Positions 1 to 13,700 of a stretch of 64,000 nt of DNA are shown here, in pieces. The stretch comes from Monarcha castaneiventris obscurior. Its lineage: Eukaryota > Chordata > Aves > Passeriformes > Monarchidae. A program made the position numbers and the translations under genes. Location: positions 6,448,001 to 6,512,000 of the forward strand of contig JAMPIT010000174.1 of NCBI GenBank assembly GCA_026261815.1. Reading direction: 5' to 3'. The stretch's first letter is position 1. Each line of letters opens with the position of its first letter. Below the pieces are notes generated by a model. It saw only the letters and a list, made by a program, of their open reading frames with translations, made no database searches and had not been told where the DNA came from.

Positions 1-880
1 ACTCAAGATACATTCCCTGCTCAGCCCCTTCCTGGTGCTGAGCAGGCTTTGTACTATGTAATAACAAAGCAATAGGCTCTACTGGAAATGAAAGTTCACA
101 CAAGAAAAACCATCTATGCCTGCAACTTTCTCACTACACGAATTGACTTCAGACACAGACTCTGCACTTGGTCAGGCTGCAGAGTTCAACAAAATGGTAC
201 CATGTCTGTTGCAGTGGATTCAAAGAAACCACAGCTGGAGTGGGCAGAGAAGATAGGCGCTGGAACAGGCTTTTGGTTATACAGCATAAAAAAATAATCA
301 GGAAGCAAGGTTCTATCTTTACTACACCACATAACTGTTTTAAAGAATTAACTCAGAGTAGCTCAAGAAAAAGTTGGAAAACTTCAGAGCACAGATATGG
401 CAAAGCAGCTGCTTGGACACAACAACTGAAGTCATAACATTCGTTAACACAGAGGAAACACCAGCAGGGCTTGCCTGTTATCTATCCTACACATACAGCA
501 ACGAAGCCAACACAGCCCCATTTCATTTCCCGCATATCTTCCCTGCTATCGTACGTGTAAGAGCACACCGTAAAGAGGCACAAGATAAACACAGGAAACT
601 TGAGAGCACTTTACTAAAAAACTTCCTAAATCACCCTGAATCAGTAAGTATGTGGATTTTTGTAATCCAGACAGAAATATGCAATCTGTTCATGGATTTC
701 TTTAATCCCACACAGATAGACTCACTTTCAGCTACAAAACCAGATGGAGACCTGATCCCTTCCCCCTACCCATGTCCACACACGTACTACAGAAACACCA
801 AAAGAATTTGGGAGTCCATTGCGACGAAAGTAAGGGATTATGAATGCAAGAGCCAATCGCGTTAAGAAACGTTATTATTA
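1..880. other. Non-coding flank, nothing recognised
   Basis: AT-rich ordinary sequence with short chance open frames only, including one of 163 codons at 374-865 that has no recognisable motif. A short ATT run sits at about 870-886, at the edge of the first CpG island. I see no exon, repeat family or RNA gene here. Confidence 0.5.
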
Positions 881-1760
881 TTATTACAAGCTAAATAAGG
901 GACAAAGCACAGCACAAATGCCACTCAAGACCAGAGGCCCGCTCGAAACCACGGCAACTCCGACCCACCCGAGGGGCTCGGGCGCTTTTCGCTTCCCTGG
1001 ATAACTCGGCAGCGAAGCCGCTACCGGCGCGTCCCAACACCCGCTCCCACGAGCGCGGAGAAGCCCCACGCCTGAACCCCCGCCCGGGGGCTCGGCCCCG
1101 GCTGCCCGGGCCGAGGGAGGTCCCGGCCACCAGCTCGGAGCCCACACACTTGTGCGGGCCGCAGGTGCTCCCGGCCGCCGCCAGGCACCGGGCAGCCACG
1201 GGACGGGACGGGACGGGACGGGACGGGACGGGACGGGACGGGACGGGCCGCGCCCCCGCCCTCCCCTACCTCTCGCTTCTGCCGCCGCTGCCCAGCGCCG
1301 CGGGCGAGGCCGGACGGGGGAGACGAGCCGCAACGCGCTGCCCGGCGCCCGCCCCGCTGAGCATGGCACCGCCGGCCGGGGCGGGCTCGCTCCGCCGCCG
1401 ACGCCCGGCGGGAGCCGCGGGCCGACGGGAGCGGGGAGCGCCCCGCCCGCCGCTGCGCGCATGCTCGCAGCGCCCCGGGCATGCGCGGCGCGCTGGGCTG
1501 GGCCGGGCCGGGCCGGGCCGGAGCGGAGCGGGCGCACATGGACGCGGCCGGGCCGCCCCCGCCCCCGCGGCTCCCGGGGAACGGAGCCTCCGCAGCCGCA
1601 GGGAGTGCGGCCCACGCCGCTCCCAGGGCTTCCTGCGCAGCTCCGCAGCTGGTCCCGCAGGCGCGTGGGGTCCCGGGCATGGCAGTGCCACCCCCGCCGT
1701 GACTGAAGGGACGTGCTGCTCCGGGGAATCTGTGACCCTGCGAGGTACTGAAGGATCGTT
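880..1760. promoter_or_regulatory. Orphan CpG island 1
   Basis: About 850 bases of very GC- and CpG-rich DNA lie between AT-rich flanks, with GC-box-like CCGCCC/GGGCGG motifs throughout and a GGGAC pentamer array in the middle. This is the composition of a vertebrate promoter. Long open frames on both strands are low-complexity Ala/Arg/Gly/Pro products of the base composition and match no family I know. Transcription direction and target gene cannot be told from sequence. It could serve a gene leaving to the left on the minus strand, or supply a distant non-coding first exon. Confidence 0.7.
1198..1248. repeat. (GGGAC)n pentanucleotide microsatellite
   Basis: About ten uninterrupted copies of the pentamer GGGAC on the plus strand lie inside CpG island 1. 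The same pentamer occurs in the opposite orientation in the 5' leader of LAMB1. Confidence 0.95.
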
Positions 1761-4080
1761 TTAAGCCATGTATATCAAGTACCTTCCAAAGCAAACTGAT
1801 TATCTACTGTCACGTGGCTTACAGTGCTAATACTGGTCTGCACACTAAGGATATAGAAGCTGGCAGCATTTGAAAAGAGGCAGTATCTTGGATTAACTAT
1901 GAAGGAAAAGGCTTTAAGGCAGTGGGCTACAATAGTGGGGAACGAAAGATTTTAAGCTCACAAGCCAGTCGTGAGACCTGAAGTGAAGAATGTAAGAGGG
2001 CCCACGTATACCCAAAATCTCAGTCCTTTTTCCTGCGCTGGTGGGGTTAACTAATAGGCACTGCCTCGCCACAAGCTTTATGCCTTAGTAACTGCAGCGT
2101 TAGTTTGGCTCCAGATTTTTCCTTACAATCTTAGCAGCTCTCATTCTCTGTGCCAGGGTCTCCAGTAGGCTTTATGTCTGTGATGATACCAAAACAGACG
2201 TACCAAGTCGATTATGCTACTGCCACCCTGCCCACAAGTAGCTGACCCATCCTAGACACCTTACAGCCAAAAAGGGAACTCTCCCAATACCTTCCAGGAA
2301 GTTCTAACACCTTAGATGATATTAAAATAATTCAAGAAAAATTGCTCCATATAAGGTTAAAAATAAAAGAAATTATACCAAACATTTATATTCATAGATC
2401 GGAAAAAAAAGAGATTGAAGACTCCAGTATTTTTGATAATGAGGCAAGCAAATAAAACCCACATCCTAGAAACACAGATAGTGGTGAATTCCACAACATT
2501 AATTCAGATTTGCTTTTTTTAATGGTTTAGAGGAAAAGGTAGATCCATGACAAAAGAGTTTCAATAGCATGCCAAAGTATACACAATTTGCATTAAACAA
2601 CTCCCTGGGTATCTACAGCATTTGACAATAAAAGGAGCCTGAAGTGAGAAAAGAGTACGAACAGATTCAGAGTATTTTTTGCTTAGGGATAGGCAGGAAG
2701 GAAACAAAACGCAGCAACATGCCAGTGTTCTCAATGAATTCTGATCGGTCTATCATTTTAGCAACTATAATAACAACTGGATCAGACAGAAAGAAAAAAG
2801 GGAGGGGGGGGCATGATATTACGAGAGATAAATACCCAGGCTAAAAATACGTTTATCTGTACATTTGTTCCCTCAACTCAGAAAGAGCAGGCAGTTTTAG
2901 CTATGGCACATAAAACTCTTACATTGATATGTTTAGGTCCTAGAGTATAATTCAGCAGCCAGGGATTTTTCTGGCTAAACCCTGTTTTCTCTTGAAATGC
3001 TCTCAGCACTGAGGCTTGGAAGGAGAAACTGATAGATCTGGTTATTAGCTGTGCAGCAGGGATGCTCAGCAGATGTTCTCACAGGCAAAGCAATCTCGTC
3101 TGCTCATAGACAAACGTGGGCTCAGTCTTAGAGCTCAACACCACACTGAGATGCCTCTTACAGAGAAGTGGCATGGGACAAAACTGCTTGCAGCTTTGCA
3201 CCACTGTAGTCCTATTTGTAACTACAGATGTCTCCATGGGATTTTATGAAGGAAAACACAGGAAAAAAAAATCAGAATTTAGGAAAAACAGAAAAATTAT
3301 ATAGTAATAACCCTGTCCATTCCAATAACACTATATATTTGACTGCACTGTGCTAAAGAGACATAATAGTGATTGTGCTGCACCCATCAAATACCAGACT
3401 ACTCCAATTCAAACCGTGCTCCTTTCCTTATGCCCCTGTGCGTTTTCTGCTCTCCTGATCGCACCTAAGACGTGGCAGCCCTTAAACATCCGCCAAATAA
3501 CCTCAGGGAGCCTGATGAGGAGGAAGAAATCCAGCTGCCAACAGCAAGTCACGCAGGTGAGCCAAGGGGCTGCCCCTTAGCTGCTGCTTTACACATTTGT
3601 TTCAGTTCGGTATTTAACAAGATCCCAAAGCACCCCGAAACTTAAATGCAGCCACCTATGCAAAAGTACAACGTCTTCCCCAAAAACCCAGCACTTCTTA
3701 ACACTGGTGATTTATGAAGTCCCTCGATGTGTGCAAAGAGAGAAAACCACATGTCTCATATCCGTACAGTTTAGCAAACCACAAATTAAGTAGGACAGAA
3801 AAATTCCCAGGAGTACTGGGCTATGAAGAACATTGATATCAAAGGCAATAACAAAGAGGACGGTAGTAGATCAAACAAGAGAAACAAACGTAAACATGCA
3901 CAGATGTCGCCCACCTGCGCTTCAACACACTTCAGCACTAGTTAAAATGCTGGAAACCATGTGCAGGATACACAAACTAAAATAAAAACCTGGATAAAGC
4001 ATGTCGAGACTCAACACAAGCCCCTATCGCTTACTGCTGCTACAGCCGCCTGCACAGGTGGTTCACGATGGCTGAAAAAG
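1761..4080. other. Non-coding interval between two CpG islands
   Basis: Ordinary AT-rich sequence with short A-runs. I found no exon with matching splice sites, no conserved protein motif and no recognised repeat. The open frames here are under 80 codons. Confidence 0.5.
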
Positions 4081-4770
4081 CATTTTGCTAGCGCGGAAAG
4101 GCGAGGGAAAGGCTACACTGCAGAAGCGGGATGGGCCGGGAGCGCCTGCAGGGGGTGAGGCGAGGCAGGGATTCAGAGCAGAGAGAAGCCGCTTTACCGG
4201 AACGTGGAGGCACCGAGGTGGCATTTAGGGAGAAGGAGGAGCAGAGGAAACACAGGTGCAGAACAGCAAATACGGAGATGAGCGGTGGGAGTGGCGGGAA
4301 AGGGGGTGGAGGAGAAGAAAGTCCTGGAGGTTGAGAGGTGAGGGCTGGAAAGACCGGGTGGCGTGAGGACGGGCAGTGCAGGGACGGCGAGGGAGGAGAG
4401 CGGCGGCCGTACTGTGTGTGAGGGCGGGCGGGGCGGCCGTGAGGGCTGCGGGTCCCGGCTCCATGAGCGGGATGGGCGGGAGCGGCCTCGGCCAATGAGC
4501 AGGATCCACGCTCCAGGAAGCGGGAGGAGGCGGCGGGAGGCGGCGGGAAGCTGCGGCCGCGCCCGGGAGGGCCCGGGGAGTCCCCGGTGCTGGCGGCCGG
4601 AGGCGCTGGGTGCCGGCTCTGAGGCGGGAGGGAGCGGCCGAGCCGCGGCGGGCCGGAGCCGCGGGCCCAGTGCGGTACCGCCCGCGGTCACTGCCGCGGT
4701 GTTCGCTCACGGGCTGCCGTTCTGTTGGTCTGTCTGTACCTGGTGTCAATAAAAATCAGCTGTTGAGGAA
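4080..4770. promoter_or_regulatory. Orphan CpG island 2
   Basis: A second GC/CpG-rich block is centred near 4400-4700, with GGGCGG boxes and a CCAAT motif at about 4491, typical of a housekeeping-type promoter. Overlapping open frames on both strands (up to about 174 codons) are Arg/Pro/Ala-rich shadows of composition. An AATAAA occurs on the plus strand at about 4748, at the island edge, but nothing shows that it is used. The gene served is unknown. It might provide a non-coding first exon to LAMB4 or serve a leftward gene. Confidence 0.65.
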
Positions 4771-7700
4771 AGACAGACTTGGTCTCTCTAATCTTTAACA
4801 TCAGTTTTCCAACTCATCCCCACTTCTGGCCTTCTTAAAAAGGGAGAGATCCCTTTTTAAATTATCCTAGGAAAGATTTCTTGTCATGGGTTCTCAAAAG
4901 CAGAACAGTCCTGCTCACTGAAAAGTGGTCGATGTTAAAGCTACTGAAGCAATCCCATTTATCATTATTTCATCGTTTAAACAGAGTGGCTTTGTTCTAC
5001 GTAGTCACCACTGTGTTCATACATAATTATTTACCATTACAATTTTTTTTGCGATAAATATATCCTAGTTCTTATATTGAATATTTTTGTGACTTAGCTG
5101 AGGTTAAAGATGCAATTTATACAGCTGTTTCATGAAGCTTATGGGGAGCTCACAGGGCAGCTGAGGTAAGAACTGTGTTGTACTCCAGTGAAGTACTGTG
5201 AAATCTGTGGTTAAAAAATGTTGCAGTGTAATCTTCCTGGGTTGGTTTTTTTTTTTTTTCCCCTTTTCCTAAGAGTTTAAATTGTTTGGTGCAGACAGAT
5301 AACTGACTCGATGTTGTGTCTTTCATTCAGCAGAGATTTGCTCTATGTTGTTGATAGATTGTATGTATCTGTGGGGAGGAAAGGGACATCGCTCACGGAA
5401 CCGAATTCCTGTCCAGATTACAAATGTCAGGTTGGTAATAAAGCCTGCTCTGTCACCGCTTGGCTATTTTTAGTAATTAGATCATGATTACAAAACAGAG
5501 ATATTTTGGTAATTGATCAAGTGACATAAAAACGCTAATCCTTTAGCATAATGTTCTTGAATTGTCTGAACGTAACACAAGGCCGTATGAGGAGACAAAG
5601 ACACACTAGCATATGTTGTGACCTTCAGTATTTCTTTGATTTTCATGTTCTATTTTCTGTTCTTTGGAACGCAGTTTTTATGAAAAAAACCCACATGACC
5701 ATTAATAAATAGGTTTCTCAAAATTTCTTTGAAGCTGTCTTTTACTCCTTTGCTACAAGTTTGCTTGGTCCCAGCATAAAACTTAATCTTGAAAAATATC
5801 ACTGGCCTTAAAAACATGGATGGTAGGAGGTATTTGACCTTCTGCAGGATTACCTGGTTGAGAATGGGATTAGCTGGCATAGTGAAGGGACAAGAACAAT
5901 TTGCCTTGATAGAGGAAAAAACGTTGCTATTTGTTGACTGCATTAAAGGCACTAAAGTCTTTTTCAGGGTTTGAGAGAGGTCTGGATAAGCTGTATGTGA
6001 GCTGATGGTGAATATTAGCATATTCATAAATGGTAAGTATGACATAGTCTTACTGGTATTTCATCAAAAATTTTCAAGTTGTTGTGACATTTGTGGTGTT
6101 AGAATTATACAAGTAGTATGCATACAAGGTGATATTTAATCAGCTAAAATCAGCATATTTCCCCAAACTTACTGTAAACTCTGTGTAGTATGTGCATTTG
6201 ATTGTTTGGACTCTCTAAGAAACAAGATTTAGGAGTTTTTTTGAAAGTTATTCCCTTGATGTTCCAGCAGGCCAAACAGATTATAAGCAATTCTTGGCAA
6301 ATTGGTACAAAGGTATTGTTTTATAAGAAAATTATTTTGATTTTAATAATTAAGAATATGAACTCCATATATTGCTGAGGGATTTTAAAATTTATTTTAC
6401 CATGCCTGCTGCTTTCTGTAACAATTTGAATATGATTGGTGAGAGCTGAGCCTTGCAAAAATAAGACCTGTAGCCACGTGGGTGGGTTGCCCTGGTGCAT
6501 TTTTAGCCTCTGTTCCTGCATGGCAATACTTTATTTATGAACTGCTAGCACACAGCATTTCTTTCATGCTCATCTGACTAAACCACAACTTCCAGCTACA
6601 ACTTTGAACATATTCTCTATGATCCCCTGCCCAGGTCTCTTCACATCTTCCTTGCCCAGTCTACATCCCTATGATTACCTGTGGACCTTCTCAAAGCATT
6701 AAATCTTTTTGCTGCCAGGGTACCTGAATCAGCTGCTTATCTTCCCTCTCCCCAGTTTCCAATTGGTCCTTGCTTCCCCAAAGCTCAGCTGCCTGTTTTC
6801 TGTTGCAGGCCACTTACAGAGATAAGCAGAGACCCTGAAGTGCCATCTGGCTCAGGGTTCACAGACACCTACTCCCTTGACTCTGCTGCCAGGAACTCGG
6901 GGTGATGGTCACAAACTACCTGGTGAGAAAGAACAGGAAGCATGAGCAAACCAACTGTTGTTGAAATGTGCTCCACATAGGTGGTCAGCAAGGGAAAGAT
7001 TGTTTCCTGCCTTCTTCTGACAAAAAGGAACTGCCTCAATAATAGCTTTTGAAAGCAAGAGGCATTTCCTTCTCCAGCTTTGCTGCTGGCATTTTCTGTG
7101 CTTGGCTGGGTTTCCATCATACCCAGCTGCTCCTTCCTGGTGGTGACAATACTTCCCTTCCATGTGACAAGAGGAGATCAGCAAAGTGAAGTAGGACAAA
7201 TTTTTTCCACTTTCTTCCATCTGGTATAATTAAATACTTGAGAGAAAGCAGAGCTTATATATTTTTGATCCTGGGGAAGATATATAAATCTATCTACCAG
7301 TTCCCAGCATACTAGCATGCAGTGTTCCGGCTGTGCTACTGTTATGTTGGTTATATCATTAGGGTCCATGACAAAATCTAATTATTCTTCTCACTTATGT
7401 GTGACTTTTGTGTGATGCTTCCTGTGTTTGTACAGATTCTGGATGTTACAGGATAAACACAGTTAAAACTAAACATCTGATAGTCAGCCAGCCATGATTC
7501 TGGCATGCTTTTGGGTAATTAGCATGTATATGTTGGTAGAGTTCACAGAATCTCAGAATTGTCTGAGTTGGAAGGGACCCAGAAGGACCATAAAGTCCAG
7601 CTTTTAAGTGGATAGCCCATATGGGGATTGAAACCACAACCTTGGCATTATGAGCACCATGCTCCCACCAACGGATACATCCGGAGACCTTTGTAATAAA

Positions 7701-10700
7701 GTTCATTTGGGACTGAAAATGAAGAATCTCCAAAATGTCAGTTTAGCTGTTTATATTGCTAAGAGCTCAGGGTCATCTGACTCCTGTCTGCTCTGTTCTC
7801 ACTGTCTTCTGCAACCAGGGATCTTGTGGGTGACCACAGGAGAGGGGCTGTGTGAGGATGCTGTAGTGGTGCACAGCCAGAGATCATGCCTGTCACAAGT
7901 ATTGGTAACTTCAGGTCTATCAGTTATTTCTCCATGCAGACAGATCTTTCTGAAGCTTCTGCATCTTTCTGAAGATTTTTTCATTTCAGTCTAAAAGTGC
8001 TTTTTCTGACTTCTACTGATTTGTGCTACTTCTATTTTTCCAATTATATGAGAAACAATTTCTTCCAGCCAATGAAGGAAAGAGATAGAAAAGTTATTTC
8101 AGTCCATCTCACTTTTACTAACCCAAATGAACTTTAAATGAACCAACATTATTTTATTCCACATCGATCTAAAATATAATATTTATACATGAAGTCCTTG
8201 TAAAAAAAATAAGGAGAAACTATGAGGGCAGATTTCTTTCATTTCAGACACCAGTAGTTCAGGTGCTTCCTAGGAAGGTGCAAAAGCTGATTTCACTTTG
8301 TGCTTCTGACTGGAGGACCAGAGTCAGTGGCTCCCATGGAAACTCTCTAACCACTGAGCTCTGGTAGCTCTGCAATGGATGCTCTTGCTGCTGCTGTTGC
8401 TGCTGTTGTCCTCCAGTGGATGTGATCTCTCTGGTTGCACTTCTCACACTGAAGCTGTCGTCCTTCTGCCTGTCAGGTTCTCTTCCTGATGATTTCGGTT
8501 TCCTAGGGTTTTTTGGGGAAGCTTGTAGAATTGACTGTTTTCCCTTAGATTAGTTTTGAAATTGTGGTCTCTTGGTTTCTGAGTTTTGTTCATTCATTCC
8601 CCCCCAGTAAAAGCCCCCAAAGATATATCTGAGTTCCCAAACAGACCATAGTATGAAATGTTTCTGCATTGGTAAGAAAGTGTTTCTAAGCCAGTGGGCC
8701 ACAGGCCAGAGAGTTTTTCTGAGCTCAGGATAATTTCTAAACAACATCAATTTAACATTTGCAGAAGAATTTACTTTGACCTAGAGAAAAATACTTAGGA
8801 TAATTTAGGCTGACATGTATGGAAAATCTAATAATAGGAACTTAAAACAGGACATGGCCACAAATTTGGACAAATAAAAATAGGACAATCTTTTCTTAGC
8901 ATTTTCAGCAGTACAGAGACCGTTAGCAGAATAAGAGCACTGTTGTGCCCTATTAACAGATACTGTGGTGCAAAAAGCTTTCCTGTGAGAAGCTTCATAT
9001 TTAATGTTGGAATAGCATATTCCTGTCTAGTCCTGTCTGCTATGCTTTCATAAACAATAATCCATTTTTTTCTCTTAAATTTAGGAAGAATAACTATTTC
9101 TGATGAATAAGCCAGCAAAGCAGCAAAAAATTTAAAATTTCAAGCCCTTGTTTATTGATGTGAGAAGGTTCCTAGAAACAACCTTGTACTTCAGTTCAGT
9201 CCAGTTGTACTCATGAACTTACTGAGTAAACTTAACATGAGACTGCAGCAAGGTATGTGACAGTCCTACTGCCTGCAAGGAAATGTCAGGACCATAGGAA
9301 ATAACATGAGCCATTGTATCTTGCATATATATCTTTTGACTAGCACTTTTAAAATCACGTTGGTATTTTAAAAGAAATACATTATCTTTTTCTTTGTTGT
9401 GCTTCAGGAATGTTATTCTCCAGTTTAGTACTCCTGCTAAAACCACAGTGCTGCTTCCCCTTCCCCACCCCTCCAGTTGGAGGTACAAAAGGCAAGGCTC
9501 ACAGGCTGAAATAACAAGAATTTACTCAAAACAGCAGTGAGATAAGAAAATGAACAGTGACAGCAACAATATTAATACCAGAGGTGTGCCAAAGAGGTAG
9601 TGATTCATCTGCAAAAATGCTCAGCACAGACCCCTTGAGAAATCAACAATGCTAGATGGCTTCCCCCTGCCACATTTACTCCACTGGTAGGAAGCAGAGT
9701 CCCCACCTCCTGTGCCTGACAATGACCTGAGTTGTTATCAAATAATATCAGCGTCCTGGCCATGTCCCTTCCCAGCTACTGCAAAAAATTAACCTGTCCT
9801 GGCTGAAACCAGGACAGTCTTTAGTGTTGATTACTACTATCAGCAACACTGTGCCTGCCAAGGAGATAATATTCGAGTTGAAGCTGCATTTCTTGTTTGT
9901 GGTGGAAAAATCAAAGACTTCAAACTTGCACACAAAAGGTGAGGGTCAATGTGGGGTGCTGTGACTGTAAGAAAATGAAGAAACTTCTCATAAATTATAA
10001 ACATACTTGACATCCTTTTGAATTGTGGAAAAGCTCTTTAAAAGTAATTATTAAATACATGTTTAAAAGTAGCTGTTTCCTCCAGGGTGCACAATATGGA
10101 GGAGCAGCCAGCCAGTGGGATGTGGAGACAATGAGGCTGAGGGGTAGGGCAGCCTTCCTCTCCCATCACACCTGAGCTCTGTAGCATATGCCTTTGCTGT
10201 CCTTAGCTCTCTCCTGATCAGATTTATAAGAAAAAAAAATACTTCTCTTATCTGATTGTAAACTTACAATTTATTCTGGTTTTATTATTCAGTGCTACAT
10301 TCTCCCAATATGTAAAAACACAAAAAAACCCAGTCTTTGCCTTTGAAAAATTGCACTTTAAGCATAAGATACGCTTGGAGAAATGAGAGCAGGAATAAAA
10401 GAAGGAAGAGAGAGAAATGTAGCAAGATCATTTTGATTTCCAGACCATTGGATTTTGTTTAAGATTTTGGCCATGGAAGGGATTAATCTCAGTACATTGT
10501 AGTTGCTTAAAATACAGGCATGTGTCCTAAACTAAGGACCTGGGCTGCCCATAACCAAAGGAAAGCAGCAGATTCCTCCAAAAGGGGATTTATCTCCTTA
10601 AGGTAAGTGTCTAAAGAAGGTGGTAGGATGGACTCTATAGGGTTTCCTCTCTTGCTCCACTGACTCAAAGAAAGCCCAAGTGATTTGTTTGGATTAAATA

Positions 10701-13700
10701 CTTTTCACATGGCAAGAATAATCCTAGGCTCAAATAGTTTTATTTCTTATCAAAAATTTAAAGTGGTGGCTCTGCTCCTGCGCCTTCCCTCACTGCTGGT
10801 TGGTGTCTGTGAAGGGAATTTATGCTGCAGTGCTAGCAATTCCCATCCTTTGTTTGTATTGAGGATATGCCTTGGGCCTAAGAAATGACAACCCTTGGAC
10901 CTGTGATGACTTGAAAAATCACACACCAGTGCTATCTACCCTCCAGCCAGCATGGGACGAGTGATGCATTATAAATCCAGATCCTTTACCAGTGCAGAGA
11001 TTAAAGAAGCAAGAAAGAAGTTTCTTAATCCCTGCCTCAAGCAGTTTAAAACCTCCTTCTTGCTTGGGGTCCTACATAAATCAGAACACAGGACTGGCTA
11101 TATTCTGCAAATAAATCTTCCTTGATATTTACTTCTCACATAACTTCTCTGTAACAAATTCTGAATTCCCCACGAAATATGCTAATAAAATGTCAACCAT
11201 TTTATAATTTAGTAGCATCATAATAATAATACTTTCTTCAGTTATATGTCTCTCAGGCAACATTTGACGTACTGCTTGCACATAAAAAGTAAAATTAATA
11301 TCTTAATATATAATTCAGTCTTTTTTCCTAATACTGAAACCCACTAAGTATAAACCATCTGTACAATAACTAATCATGCATGAGTGCAAACCAAATGCAG
11401 ATTAAATCAGCCTGAAAACAAGTCTCTAACAAGTAATTTCCACATGCATTTGAGGACAATAATTTAGAAAAATCTAAGAATAAGAATTATTGCTGCTAGA
11501 GTTAGCAATCATAATAATGACAGAGGACACTTAGTACTGAGCATTGCAATAGGGTTAAAGAACACACTCCTTTCTTTTTTTTCCGAAAGAATAGGAACTA
11601 CCAAAAGAAAAGGCAGTGATTAATTTATAAAACATATTTTGCTCGTATAGAAAACCTTCTCTTTATGGATGTGTGATGATACTTGATAGACTATCATGAA
11701 TTAAGCCTTACAGTCAGAGCAGAACTGATAACAAATTTATGACCTCTAAAATTGTATATCAAGACCACCTGCCATTCTGAAAACTGGAATCATAGTGCTG
11801 CAGGTTTCAACAAAGACTCCAAAAAACAGTGGCCAGTTCTGTTCACGAGCTGGTGAACACCATTTCAGAGCTGCTCCATCACCACGTGGCCTGTGACCGC
11901 ACTGCATCCCACACATCAATCCCTGCCCCGTGGTTGCTGCCAGGGACAGACACAGGCAAAACATGTGCTGAAATGCAAAGCTCTGACTCAAGTTGCCATG
12001 TTGTCTTCAGCTTTAAATTGAGAAAAACCTAGTGCTCACAGTGATGATCCAGGGTTTGAACTATTTCAAAGTTGGCTCAATATGCCCACACAAGTGTGAT
12101 CACAGCTGTCTGGCAAGCATGTTTACAGTCACCTCAGAACCCCACATCAGCCCTCCCAGACCATTCACACTCCTGCTGTGAGGAGTCATACTTTTTAGCC
12201 CATGCTCAGATAATCCAGTGCCACCAGACTTCTGATGTTAAGTAGCTATAAAGACTTTGATGTTTGGTTTCAAACCAGACCAACTGAACAGATGTTTAAT
12301 TAAACAACAGTCAAGGTGTTGTTTGCCAGCACTTTAAGAATCTCAGCCTTCTGTTTTCAGTTGCATGAACTTTTTCTGCCATGAACTTAACCTGTCACAA
12401 TTGTCTTTCAATGAATATATTTGCTGATGCCAGAAGCAGAAAGAGTTCACAAATCAAGCTTTTGACAGGTTGCAGGCTGGATCTCATTCTCACCTACACC
12501 TTGGTGCCTCGGGGGATGTGCTGTCTTCTCCAGCTGAAGTGCACAGGTATGCCTCTGCTTGCTTCCCTCACTCAGCTCTGTTCATTCCCATCTGCAGCAC
12601 TTGGCTGCCTGGAACCCAGGTAAGACCTCTTCAATATTTAATTTTCCTGTTAAGCATGGAACTAAAGTATGTTGGGGTTTTTCTGGTCCTTGTTTCTCTG
12701 TTAAAGGGGGTCAGGTTTAGAGAGTATCACTGGTATTGAATGTTACAGTGTTGGAGTAGGAATTGGGATGTGTACCTGCCAAGATCACTCACCATGGATA
12801 CCTGTATTTCACTACAGTGCTGTCGCAGCAGTTGCAGCTTAAATAATCTCTGAGTCTGTCAATTATTCTGACAGAGTATCAAATTTAAAGTCCAACACAG
12901 GAGGAAAATATTTGCTCGATTTTGCCTCAGACAGTGGATCTGTGGGCGGGTCTCTCTGTAGCCAGGGAGCCAGGCACAGCTACATGTATGTTCACCAGCA
13001 TCATCTCCCTGTCACATGCCGGGGTCTCTGTGGTTGTGGGAGGTGAGAGTAGTTGCAGCAGCATGAAAGCCTGGTGACCCTTGCTAGCTTTCCCTGCCTG
13101 TGGTTGCTAAAGTACTCCTCTAAGTACAGCTGTTGTGCCATGTGCTGTAGAGAGCTGTGTGCACCAAGCCCACATGGACCCTGTAGCATCTGAAGTGTTT
13201 TTGTTTATGTTCCCACTACTCTGGGGGCATATTTCATTTTAGCTCACTCAGTACACTGATGGCTGTATGAAGGTGAGAAACAATAACAGAGCTGGGAAGC
13301 AGCACTTGGGGCATGCTCATACAGGGATGCCCCAGCAGCTGGAACTGCTTCAGGGCACACCAGCCACACTGGTTCCTACAGGTGGAGAAAGAGCTGGTAG
13401 ATGAAAAGATGGGGGTGAGTTTGGTTTGGCAGTTCTACTTGGTGGCAGGATGCTGGGTCATCTTTTATACCCACGGCTGCCTTTTGTTTATCCAACAGAA
13501 GTTTTGTGTTGTCAAGTCTCACTTTCCTCCGGGTAAGTAGGAAGAGAAAGGATGCCACAATGACACAATGAACCTCTCTTGGACTCATGCTGAGGTTGCC
13601 CTGTTTGCTTTGATACTGACATTACCTGGTTTTCTTCACTACACTTTAAGATGCACTTATATCTTGTCTCTGACAAAATTCATAGCCCTGACATCAGGCA

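Noticed and set aside
374..865. 163-codon plus-strand frame near the left edge
   Set aside because: No recognisable motif and AT-rich composition like its surroundings; no start or splice context to support it.
884..1794. Several overlapping open frames of 140-257 codons on both strands in CpG island 1
   Set aside because: All are Arg/Ala/Gly/Pro-rich, overlap each other on both strands and match no family; high GC removes stop codons.
4088..4752. Overlapping frames of up to 174 codons in CpG island 2
   Set aside because: Same GC effect; no domain, no consistent splice sites.
7600..7690. Possible tRNA-Ile or tRNA-Met gene on the minus strand
   Set aside because: The acceptor stem and D-arm are degraded and it is fused to a CR1 tail, so it is a SINE head and not a tRNA gene.
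8385..8412. Polyglutamine-like frame on the minus strand
   Set aside because: Short interrupted CTG run in non-coding DNA with no gene context.
13380..13413. Short exon-like segment between cctacag and gtgagt upstream of LAMB4
   Set aside because: Only about 33 bases, with no homology and no partner exon; splice-like motifs this short occur by chance.
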